A stretch of DNA of 64,000 nucleotides, from assembly GCA_023454175.1 (NCBI GenBank), contig JAEXRW010000028.1, positions 50,138 to 114,137 on the forward strand, written 5' to 3'. The position numbers were made by a program, and so were the translations under genes. Positions 24,145 through 31,853 of the stretch are shown here, one piece after another (the first letter of the stretch is position 1; the number at the start of each line of letters is the position of its first letter). This DNA comes from Bacillota bacterium. Its GTDB lineage: Bacteria; Bacillota; Clostridia; Christensenellales; JAEXRW01. Below the pieces are notes generated by a model, which did no database searches, had not been told where the DNA came from, and saw only the letters and a list, made by a program, of their open reading frames with translations.

Positions 24145-24236
24145 AAGCAGGTATTAAAAGCAAGTGTGAGCATAGCGTGGTTAATCGGATCTGGATTCAC
24201 TTTGGCAGAGTACTCGTTCTTGGGGGTGTAATTCAT

Positions 24237-25646
24237 ATGGCAGATGAGGCGCAGATCATCATAAAAAAGTTTACGGGAATAGACCAAAGCACGGATGCAA
24301 TGGGACTGCCGAACGGTGCATCGCCGGACGCACAGAACATGGTTTGCGATGGAGGGGTGCTTTCAACGGCAAAGGGCTTTGAAAAGTACCCGCTGCCACA
24401 GTCACCTGGGGCGATACGCACGCTGATGAAATACTATCGGAGGAACGCCAGCGGAAGCAAGGATACCTTCTTGCTTTGCGCTACAGACACGGCAGTATAC
24501 TTACATAACAATATATACGGGTGGTGCTCCATTTGTCAGGGAAGGCGTTCGGGATACTACGACTTCATCAATTATCAATGGGCAGGGGAGGATGTCATCA
24601 TATTTTCCAACGGCGAAGATCCCGTATTGACTTGGAGAGGGTATGAAAATGCGGAGGTATTGGCTGGGGAACCGCCTTCATTCTATTCCCTGTGTCTTCA
24701 CTATGATCGAGTGTGGGGTGCATGCATCAAAGCATATCCCGATAGGGTCTGTTACTCCAAAGCTTTTGATCCGGCAGACTGGAGTTCACCTGAAGAAGCC
24801 GGGTATATTGAAATTCCTACCTGGAATGGAGGGTCAGTATTGGCGCTGAAGACGTTGTATAACGACGTGGTGGTTTTTAAGGATTATGACGTTTACCGCA
24901 TCTATGGCACCTATCCAGGCAGTTATGAAGTGACCCGTGTACATGGTATTACAGGACCCATTGCTCGGCGTTCCATTGTTCAAGCGGGTGACATCGTATA
25001 TTTTTTGGGTGCAGAGGGTCTATGCGGGTACGATGGGGTACGTGCCGTGCCACTGGGAGACAGAAAACTGGCACGCTTTTTTTCTCATATCAATCGGGAG
25101 TATACCAAATATGCCTGCGCAACGGTGTGTGGAGATAAAATATACCTGGCACTGCCGGAGGGGGATACAGCGACATTCAACAATGCCGTGGTGGAGTATG
25201 ATACACGCGACGGCACATATATGATCCGGCGTGGATTTCGCGTGGATACGTTTCTGGAGTACGATGGGAAGCTCCTTTTTGCCAATGACACAAGGTTCAT
25301 ATATGAGTATGGGGTCGGCAATACATACGATGGGGCGGCCATCGAATGCTGGTGGAAGACACCTGTATTCGATCTGGCAGCTAAAAACATTACGAAGACC
25401 TCCACGCTGATCTATGCGGCAGCGAGCGGTGCAGGGCAGGCAGGAGGCACGGGTTCCATCCTGTTATCTGCGGATTTTGACGGAAAACTTAGACAAAGGC
25501 AGTTTGATCTGCCGCAACAAACGCGAAATATGCGCATGCCGATACGCAGCCGGGGAAGGAGACTGCAGTTTACTTTTTCAAATGTTGAAGGCAGTTCATT
25601 TACTTTGAACACACCCGAAATTCATCTTGAACTGGATGAAGATTAA
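24237..25646 (+). CDS. Phage tail/stabilisation-like beta-propeller protein
   Basis: A 469-residue protein, mostly beta, with repeated aromatic strands typical of a propeller. It opens with FTGIDQSTDAMGLPNGASPD and GGVLSTAKGFEKYPL, the start seen in phage proteins that name their template positions 'P22 gp10-like stabilisation'. Internal blades include VIIFSNGEDPVLTWRGYE and DVVVFKDYDVYRIYGTYPG. It would plug or extend the portal in a short-tailed phage. ATG 24237 follows GGGGG at about 10 bases; the earlier frame start at 24177 lacks support. Confidence 0.6.
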   Translation: MADEAQIIIKKFTGIDQSTDAMGLPNGASPDAQNMVCDGGVLSTAKGFEKYPLPQSPGAIRTLMKYYRRNASGSKDTFLLCATDTAVYLHNNIYGWCSICQGRRSGYYDFINYQWAGEDVIIFSNGEDPVLTWRGYENAEVLAGEPPSFYSLCLHYDRVWGACIKAYPDRVCYSKAFDPADWSSPEEAGYIEIPTWNGGSVLALKTLYNDVVVFKDYDVYRIYGTYPGSYEVTRVHGITGPIARRSIVQAGDIVYFLGAEGLCGYDGVRAVPLGDRKLARFFSHINREYTKYACATVCGDKIYLALPEGDTATFNNAVVEYDTRDGTYMIRRGFRVDTFLEYDGKLLFANDTRFIYEYGVGNTYDGAAIECWWKTPVFDLAAKNITKTSTLIYAAASGAGQAGGTGSILLSADFDGKLRQRQFDLPQQTRNMRMPIRSRGRRLQFTFSNVEGSSFTLNTPEIHLELDED

Positions 25647-25813
25647 TAAAAAACCAGGGGCTTTATTTGTCGGCTTGATTATGGATAGGGCTGATGGGCG
25701 GACGTGGGGGAAAATATCGCAAAGAGGCAAATGGTTGCTTGCCCTATGAAACTGGTATGAGTGAAAAAGGAAAATAAATCTCAAATCAGCGTGATTGATA
25801 AGGGGGGATGGAA

Positions 25814-27277
25814 ATGCCATATGGATTTCAGCGGATACTGGATACAAAGCCGCTTTCACTCAAAAACCTGAACGACCAGATGGAGATGATCTGGAAGAAA
25901 GTGATGGGCGGACTGGATTACCGGGATATGAGCTTGGGCATGGGAGAAGAAATGGGAAGAATCTCCTCACAATCACTTTTCCTGGAGAGCTTGGGAAGTG
26001 ACGGGGAATGCCGTACGTTATTCAATGGGCGCAACAATGGCACGGAGCGTTTCGAATCCCCTGAATTGAAAACACTGGGCAGGCAGGTCTGCCGGCCGGA
26101 TGCGGCTACGGTCTATGTGTCTGTCTCGGGATGCGATGCAAATGACGGACTGAGCACTTCCACAGCTTACCGTACCCTGCAGCGTGCGATCGAAATACTT
26201 CCTTTTTTCCAGAATGGGGCTGCGACCATCAACCTGGCTGCGGGTACCTATAACGAGTCGCTGGAGATCAGGGGTTTGGCCGGGAACCTTATCACGATCA
26301 ACGCCAGCGGGGCAACACTTCGCGGTTCCCTCATAATCGAGGGTGGTACAGCCAATGTGGCGATAAACAACCTGACCATCACACAGGAGCAGGGATATGC
26401 TTTGCTGGCAAAGGGGAACGGATTATATGTTTACTTTTCAAACGGCACCATCAACGGAAACAACATTTCAGGCGGTTACGGTGCTATGGCGAGCGGGGGC
26501 GCAGTGATCATACTCGACCATGCACAGCTTCACAACAGCGCATCTGCAGCGGCAGCCGCCACTTTATGCGGGTGTATCCATGTATCTGCCTGCACTGGCT
26601 CGAACAATGGCACAGGACTGAGTGCACAATACGGGGGGCTGGTGAGCGGAACGGGAACGGCACCCAACGCCACGACGCCGCGTCTGGAGGCTTCGGGTGG
26701 CAGAATCCTGTCGTACGGTACTCCAACCAGTTCAACTGCGCCCTCCATCACGTCGCCGCCGACGGTAACGTCGTGGAACTGCCTGCAGGCTGCAAGCGCA
26801 CAAAACGGGGCATGGCGGACAGATACCGCCGAAGCCAGGCAGGGCCAATGGCCGGGATTGGTAAAGGCAGGCCAAGGTAGGGCTTTGACCGAAACGGCAT
26901 TGAATACGGGATTCCTTTTTTTCAACCATACCGATATAGCCGGCAGGCTTTCGGGCAAAACGGTGGAATGGGTGAAGCTCATCATCCGGAGAAAAAAGTA
27001 TGGAGGCAATCCGGGCGCTGCACCGGTACATCTATGGCTGCACAACCAGGCTGGAACGGGCGGAACGCCTGCGCTTGGCAACGAGCTTGGGATATTGACC
27101 GAAGTGGCCCGGGGGCAGACTGCAATGGTGATGCTGCCGGTATCAGCGGGGACTGCATTTAAAAGCGGAACGGCGAAAGGGATCGCGCTCTACCATGCAA
27201 GTAGCGACAGCAGGTATTACCTGGCCCTCACGCCAGTGGACGAGTACGCGGCGAAACTGGTTATCGCATACCGGTGA
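25814..27277 (+). CDS. Phage tail-spike-like right-handed beta-helix protein
   Basis: A 487-residue protein. The N-terminal ~90 residues are a particle-binding-like head. Residues ~95-330 are a pectate-lyase-type right-handed beta-helix starting with VYVSVSGCDANDGLSTSTAY and RTLQRAIEILP, a common phage spike motif. The C-terminal ~150 residues are a beta-sandwich with FLFFNHTDIAGRLSGKTVEW that may bind carbohydrate. No catalytic residues could be assigned. AGGGGGG precedes ATG 25814 by 6 bases; ATG 25808 overlaps the ribosome site. Confidence 0.72.
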   Translation: MPYGFQRILDTKPLSLKNLNDQMEMIWKKVMGGLDYRDMSLGMGEEMGRISSQSLFLESLGSDGECRTLFNGRNNGTERFESPELKTLGRQVCRPDAATVYVSVSGCDANDGLSTSTAYRTLQRAIEILPFFQNGAATINLAAGTYNESLEIRGLAGNLITINASGATLRGSLIIEGGTANVAINNLTITQEQGYALLAKGNGLYVYFSNGTINGNNISGGYGAMASGGAVIILDHAQLHNSASAAAAATLCGCIHVSACTGSNNGTGLSAQYGGLVSGTGTAPNATTPRLEASGGRILSYGTPTSSTAPSITSPPTVTSWNCLQAASAQNGAWRTDTAEARQGQWPGLVKAGQGRALTETALNTGFLFFNHTDIAGRLSGKTVEWVKLIIRRKKYGGNPGAAPVHLWLHNQAGTGGTPALGNELGILTEVARGQTAMVMLPVSAGTAFKSGTAKGIALYHASSDSRYYLALTPVDEYAAKLVIAYR

Positions 27278-27377
27278 ATGATAAAACCGATAGACCGGAT
27301 CAAATCTGCGGGCAGGGTATGGAAGCAGGACTGATAATTTACAAGGTCTGACCCTGCATTCAAATGGGGGAAGAAAC

Positions 27378-27617
27378 ATGTTCAGGCTGATCGTACGAAG
27401 ACCGGATAGCGGGGTAATATTGTTTATATCGCAGCCATTCCGCCATTATAAAATACGCGGGCGGGAAGTGGAGACGGAGCATGGCAGGATGGTCATGGCC
27501 GAAGGGCTCGAAGCTTCCGTTACAGATGCTGACGGGCTATCGTTATTCCATGTTGCCGGAGAGACGGCCTGCGTTCAGGTACCCGCAGGGATACAGGCAC
27601 AAAGGGATTGCGCATGA
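27378..27617 (+). CDS. Small protein of the phage module
   Basis: A 79-residue protein with a GGGGGAAG ribosome site. It is mostly beta (FRLIVRRPDSGVILFISQPF) with a Val/Ala-rich end. It lies between the spike-like gene and the PG-binding/coiled-coil gene, with a 15-base gap to the latter. Not recognised. Confidence 0.55.
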   Translation: MFRLIVRRPDSGVILFISQPFRHYKIRGREVETEHGRMVMAEGLEASVTDADGLSLFHVAGETACVQVPAGIQAQRDCA

Positions 27618-27632
27618 AAGGAGAGATCTGTA

Positions 27633-28430
27633 ATGGCGAACAGGTTCTATGGGGCAAAAGGGAATGTGGTGAAACTGATCCAGCGGCAATTAAACCGGGC
27701 AGGGGCGGGGATCCGGGAGGACGGGTTATGGGGAGACGAGACGGAAGACGCGTACAACCGTTTTTCAAACCAGCTGCTGGGCTCGAAAAACGATGGAGAC
27801 ACGGCGGGGGCAGCCAAGGCTGCACCGCTAACCAAATACGACCAGGACCTGCAATTTGCACAAGACAAGGCAAAGCGGCTGACACAAGCCATGCAGACTT
27901 CCATCCAACGGCTGGATCCCGACTACAAGATGCGGCTGGAGGCGCTGGAGAAGGCATATACAAAAGGACAGCGCGACTTGCAGGGAACGGTGCTCACCAG
28001 GGGGATGGGAAGGAGCAGTTACGCCGCCGACATTGCGGAGAATGAATATGCGAAGTGGCGCAGCGACCAGGCGGCGCTGCTGGAGGAAAAGAAACGGAGC
28101 CTGGAAGATCTCAATGCCGATATCGCAGACATCCAGGCCAGCCTGAGCGAAACGGAAGCCAAAATCAACCTCCAAAAGCAGGAGGCGGCGAAGAAAGCAT
28201 CCCATCGAAACTCTGGCGGCGGGGGCCGGAAGAGATCCGGTACGGCAAACAAGAAAGGAAAGTGGGAACTGGATGTAATGCAGAACTGGTACAGGATGAG
28301 CACGGGTGCAAAAGTGGCCTATTTCGAAAAGAACTGGGAGCAGATCTACCGAAAGTCGGCCAAGATCGCACGGCAGATGGCCAAAGACCTGGAAGAAACG
28401 ACAGGAAGGCAATACATGCTGACAAGCTAA
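27633..28430 (+). CDS. Phage-module protein with PG-binding-like head and coiled coil
   Basis: A 265-residue protein. Residues ~5-50 resemble the PG_binding_1 fold (GNVVKLIQRQLNRAG, then DGLWGDETEDAYNRF). Residues ~70-190 are a long charged coiled coil (LEEKKRSLEDLNADIADIQA), then a Gly/Lys-rich linker and a basic helical tail. A peptidoglycan-docking, injected or internal virion protein would fit, and it closes the module. There is no catalytic domain, so it is unlikely to be a lysin on its own. Confidence 0.6.
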   Translation: MANRFYGAKGNVVKLIQRQLNRAGAGIREDGLWGDETEDAYNRFSNQLLGSKNDGDTAGAAKAAPLTKYDQDLQFAQDKAKRLTQAMQTSIQRLDPDYKMRLEALEKAYTKGQRDLQGTVLTRGMGRSSYAADIAENEYAKWRSDQAALLEEKKRSLEDLNADIADIQASLSETEAKINLQKQEAAKKASHRNSGGGGRKRSGTANKKGKWELDVMQNWYRMSTGAKVAYFEKNWEQIYRKSAKIARQMAKDLEETTGRQYMLTS

Positions 28431-28590
28431 GACAGGGAGGGCCGGTTCCGACATGAAAACATGGATTCGTGGGATGATGGGTTACCGGTACCGGTTTCTC
28501 CAATATTGCACAAGGGGATTTTTCCTTGAACAGAAACATTATGAAACAGGCCGGCTGCTGCCGGCCATTAATTTACGGGTTACCGATGGT

Positions 28591-29322
28591 TCACAGGTAG
28601 TCATTGGTCTTTTTCCGTTTCCGTATCACCAGCAGGAGCACGACAACGACAGCGAGGACGCCTACGATGCCGATGGCAATCCAGGGCCAGGAACCGACCG
28701 AGCCTTCGGCCAGCTGGGTGGAGGCATAAATCTCATTGACGGTATCGGTCTTGAGCGTCCATTTGAGGATCTTGCCGCCGTCATCCATCTTATCCGCATT
28801 GTGGTCGGCGACGGGGGCGGGGAAGGAGATGGTGAGGGTGGTATCCCCGGCCTGCAGCGCCGTGGCGGTATCGGCCAGGGTGGAGGCGCCCATCTTTTCC
28901 GCTACCTTGCGAAGGTCCACCTTGCCGGCTACTTCGATCTTTCCGTTGTCTTTATCCACGGCGATCTTCAGATCGTTGAATATGGACATGGACTTGCCAA
29001 GCTTTGTCACCTTCTCTGCATCGTTCAGATCGGTCTTCCCTTCGATGCCCGCATACTGGCCGTTTTTATAATCGGTAACCGTGAGGCCCCTGTCCGTCAT
29101 TTCGGATTTGAGTGCAACAAAAGGATCGGAACCGATCTGTTCCTGCACGAGGGGGAGGTAGGACTGGTCCAGCGCGTAGATGACGTCCACGCCGGCTCCA
29201 CCGTCGCTGCGGATATCCAGACGCGCCCGGACCATGACACAGCTACAAAGAAGTACAGCAGTCAAGATTATCAGGGCTGCGAAAAGCATGCGTTTTCCAT
29301 TCATGAACTTCATCGTGCGCAT
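28591..29322 (-). CDS. LppM-like lipoprotein with C-terminal membrane helix
   Basis: A 243-residue envelope protein. The lipobox LLCSC ends the signal sequence near residue 27. A beta-rich domain follows (MVRARLDIRSDGGAGVDVIY and later DTTLTISFPAPV), resembling the LppM/DUF3153 family. The C-terminus has a single helix (SWPWIAIGIVGVLAVVVVLL) and a basic tail, so the protein would be tethered at both ends. GGAGG lies 10 bases before ATG 29322. It is convergent with the phage module and apparently monocistronic. Molecular function unknown. Confidence 0.75.
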   Translation of the reverse strand: MRTMKFMNGKRMLFAALIILTAVLLCSCVMVRARLDIRSDGGAGVDVIYALDQSYLPLVQEQIGSDPFVALKSEMTDRGLTVTDYKNGQYAGIEGKTDLNDAEKVTKLGKSMSIFNDLKIAVDKDNGKIEVAGKVDLRKVAEKMGASTLADTATALQAGDTTLTISFPAPVADHNADKMDDGGKILKWTLKTDTVNEIYASTQLAEGSVGSWPWIAIGIVGVLAVVVVLLLVIRKRKKTNDYL

Positions 29323-29617
29323 TCAAATACCGCCTCCATTGTTACTATAACATTGGGAATGACGGTTTGTCCCCAATTATCGGAAATTTTACCCGTGCAC
29401 AATATAGTATGACTAAAAAAGGCATCCTGCCACCGGCCAATTCTATCCATGCAAACATAAAGGATAATCTCCCAGAATATTAATAAATTGTTTACAGCGG
29501 CGCAAAGCCAGGCATACTATAATAATATTATAGAAAGTAATATTGCAGGTCAGGCCTTCCGGAAACGAAAGCCATTATGGGGAATTCATCCGAAAGATTT
29601 ATGCGGAGGTGTCTGAC

Positions 29618-30664
29618 ATGATATTGATCACTGGAGCCACAGGGCACGTGGGCAACGTGCTGGCGCGCGAACTATACGGCAGGGGCGAAAAGCTGCGCCT
29701 GCTCATCCCACCCGGGGAGGACATAACCCCTATCGAGGGATTAAAAAACGCAAAAAGATTCTTCTGCGATGTACGGGACTTGAAAGAAGTCCAAAGAGCC
29801 GTTCGAGGATGCGACTCCGTTTACCATCTGGCGGGCATCATCAGCATCACCAACTCCAAAAAAAGCAGGATGCGGGACATCAACGTGCGGGGGACCGCCA
29901 CAGTCGTAGAGGCATGCCTTCACGAGCGGGTGAAGCGGCTGGTATATGCCAGCAGCGTGCACGCACTGCGGGAAACGCCGCACGGCAGCCCCATCACCGA
30001 AGTGCTCCATACTGACATACACAGCCTGCTGGGTCCGTATGCGCAGTCCAAGGCGGAGGCCACCATCGAGGTGCTCAACGGCATACAGCGGGGGCTGGAC
30101 GCCGTGATCGTCTTTCCCAGCGGGATCATCGGGCCGTACGATTTCCGGCAGTCCGAGATGGGCATGACCTTTTCCTATTTCGCCAAGGCCAAAAAGCAGT
30201 ATTACATCGACGGGGAATACGACTTCGTGGATGTACGCGATGTGGTGGAGGGGCTGATTCTGGCGTGTGAAAAGGGCGAGAAGGGGCAGGGCTATATCCT
30301 CTCAGGGCACAAGGTCACGGTGCGGGAGATGATCACGATGGTGGAGGACTACCTGGGACTGCACAACAAAAAAGTGCGGGTGCCCACCGCCCTGGCACAG
30401 TTCGCCGGCGCCTTCGCACCCCTGTACCGGGCCTTCACGGGCAAAAAGCCCATCCTGACCAGCTACAGCGTGGCGGTGCTGCACAGCAACTGTACCATTT
30501 CGCGGGAGAAGGCCGAAAAGCAGCTGGGGTTCAAACCGCGGCCCATCCAGGAAAGCATCGCGGACAGCCTGGCGTGGCTGGGCAAAAGCGCGGGCACCGT
30601 GGGGCAGGGTGTGGTCAAACTGGGCAGGGGGATCGGAAGGGTCATCAAACCAATTAAGAATTAA
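29618..30664 (+). CDS. NAD(P)-dependent epimerase/dehydratase (extended SDR)
   Basis: A 348-residue Rossmann enzyme: cofactor loop GATGHVG at residues 6-12, DVRDLKEV acid for cofactor, the YHLAG motif, active-site serine in YASSVHAL and the catalytic pair in YAQSK. It resembles dihydroflavonol reductase/3-beta-hydroxysteroid-type members; the substrate is not predictable. GGAGGTG supports ATG 29618 over the open frame upstream. The final codons (P-I-K-N-stop) come from the AATTAAG-type repeat, after a glycine-rich basic tail. Possible TATAAT at 29516 upstream. Confidence 0.85.
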   Translation: MILITGATGHVGNVLARELYGRGEKLRLLIPPGEDITPIEGLKNAKRFFCDVRDLKEVQRAVRGCDSVYHLAGIISITNSKKSRMRDINVRGTATVVEACLHERVKRLVYASSVHALRETPHGSPITEVLHTDIHSLLGPYAQSKAEATIEVLNGIQRGLDAVIVFPSGIIGPYDFRQSEMGMTFSYFAKAKKQYYIDGEYDFVDVRDVVEGLILACEKGEKGQGYILSGHKVTVREMITMVEDYLGLHNKKVRVPTALAQFAGAFAPLYRAFTGKKPILTSYSVAVLHSNCTISREKAEKQLGFKPRPIQESIADSLAWLGKSAGTVGQGVVKLGRGIGRVIKPIKN

Positions 30665-30708
30665 TAATTAAGAGTTAAGAATTGTTGTCTGCCCCAACTG
30701 GGGTCAGA
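30652..30708 (+). repeat. AATTAAG-type repeat plus hairpin
   Basis: Starts within the epimerase gene and supplies its TAA stop; ends with TGCCCCAACTGGGG, a CCCC/GGGG hairpin. Confidence 0.75.
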
Positions 30709-30732
30709 TTAATAAGTATGCCTCATGATATG

Positions 30733-30765
30733 AAGCGGGGCGCGCCAGAAGGTGCGCCCCGCTTT
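30733..30765 (+). terminator. Rho-independent terminator
   Basis: AAGCGGGGCGC and GCGCCCCGCTT form an 11-bp stem ending in TTT. It follows the epimerase gene and its repeat. The following stretch to 31130 holds no convincing gene, only a 61-codon minus frame with one hydrophobic segment. Confidence 0.8.
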
Positions 30766-31134
30766 AAGGTTATTTTTACATGGGAAGCAGATCCCGGCCA
30801 CACAACTTTTCGGGCGTGACACCTCTGACGGATGGCTGATGGTACAGAATGTTATTTTCGGCCGTATTTCCTCTGCAGATCGAAACACAATCTGGCGATA
30901 GGACCTGCCAGACCTACGTCCAACCAGATATCCTGCGCCACATCCATAGATGCATATGCGATATATAGAAGCAGGACCATGGAAACGCAGAGAACAGGCT
31001 TCATAAAACCCGGCCTGCTCATGACAGACAGGGTCATGTGACTGGATATTTCGTATCATACCTGATACCCACAGAATAACGCAACGATCGGCGGGCCGTA
31101 TGGTGTTCCCCACGGCCTTTTGCCCGCAAAACAA

Positions 31135-31163
31135 TTGACAGATCACCGCATGTGCGTTACAGT
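31135..31163 (+). promoter_or_regulatory. Sigma-A promoter of the TetR gene
   Basis: TTGACA (perfect -35) is followed after 17 bases by TACAGT (4 of 6 to TATAAT). The expected transcription start is next to the operator at 31173. Confidence 0.65.
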
Positions 31164-31172
31164 AGGAGTAGT

Positions 31173-31184
31173 GTAAGCACTTAC
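31173..31184. promoter_or_regulatory. TetR operator, site 1
   Basis: GTAAGCACTTAC: GTAAG and CTTAC arms around two bases. The same 12 bases recur at 31813, before the permease gene. Its place just past the -10 box fits repression. Confidence 0.75.
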
Positions 31185-31204
31185 TGTAGCCATGGAGGTC
31201 CGGA

Positions 31205-31792
31205 ATGGAACAGACAACGCGCGAGCGGATCATGGAAACCAGCCTGCAGCTTTTCCTGGAACGGGGTTTCAAGGGAACCACCACCAGGATGATCGCATCC
31301 TGCGCCGGCGTGAACGAACTGACGGTATTCCGCAATTTCGGCACCAAGGAAGGCATCCTGAAAGCCGTCATCCAATCCAAACAGGAATACCTGGAGAAGG
31401 TGGGAGCAGCCGTTCTGAAGACGATGAAATACGACCCGGCCGAAGACCTGAAAGCCATGGCCAGGCTTTATTTTGACAGGCTGCTGGAGAACATCAACCT
31501 GGTCATGCTGCAGCTTCATGCAGTGGACATGGACCCGGAGATAAACCAGATGATCCTGCAGCTGCCGATCCGTCTCAAGGCGTTCCTGGTGGAGTATTTC
31601 GAAGAACTCAAAAACAGGAACCATTCCAAGAATATCGACCCGGAACTGGCCGCGACCCTGTTTATGTCCATCAATATCGGTTTCCTGCTGCTGAACAACC
31701 GGTTCCAAGACCATTTCACAACCGTGGACGGACATGATTTCATCGAGAAAAGCATGAAGGCGCTGACAGATTCCCTGATGCGGGAAGGCTAA
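31205..31792 (+). CDS. TetR-family transcriptional regulator
   Basis: A 195-residue repressor. The N-terminal helix-turn-helix spans ~residues 5-50 (RERIMETSLQLFLERGFKGT, then TTRMIASCAGVNELTVFRNF); the rest is a helical ligand domain. GGAGG precedes ATG at 6 bases. Identical palindromes flank the gene, one in its own promoter and one before the YhgE-type permease, so it likely controls itself and the permease. The inducer is unknown. Confidence 0.9.
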   Translation: MEQTTRERIMETSLQLFLERGFKGTTTRMIASCAGVNELTVFRNFGTKEGILKAVIQSKQEYLEKVGAAVLKTMKYDPAEDLKAMARLYFDRLLENINLVMLQLHAVDMDPEINQMILQLPIRLKAFLVEYFEELKNRNHSKNIDPELAATLFMSINIGFLLLNNRFQDHFTTVDGHDFIEKSMKALTDSLMREG

Positions 31793-31812
31793 TTTTTTTC
31801 AGCATAGAGCAA

Positions 31813-31824
31813 GTAAGCACTTAC
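31813..31824. promoter_or_regulatory. TetR operator, site 2 before the permease gene
   Basis: Identical to site 1 (GTAAGCACTTAC), 30 bases before the permease start and 20 bases after the regulator's stop codon. Confidence 0.75.
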
Positions 31825-31853
31825 ATATATATCTTTGCAAGGGGGTCATCCAA

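Noticed and set aside
8951..28430. Calling the phage genes a gene transfer agent
   Set aside because: No portal, tape-measure, protease or GTA-type regulator is seen, and the genes are dispersed; a GTA claim would go beyond the evidence.
30852..31037. A 61-codon minus frame with one hydrophobic stretch
   Set aside because: No ribosome site or promoter and an overlapping plus frame of equal length; could be a decayed gene.
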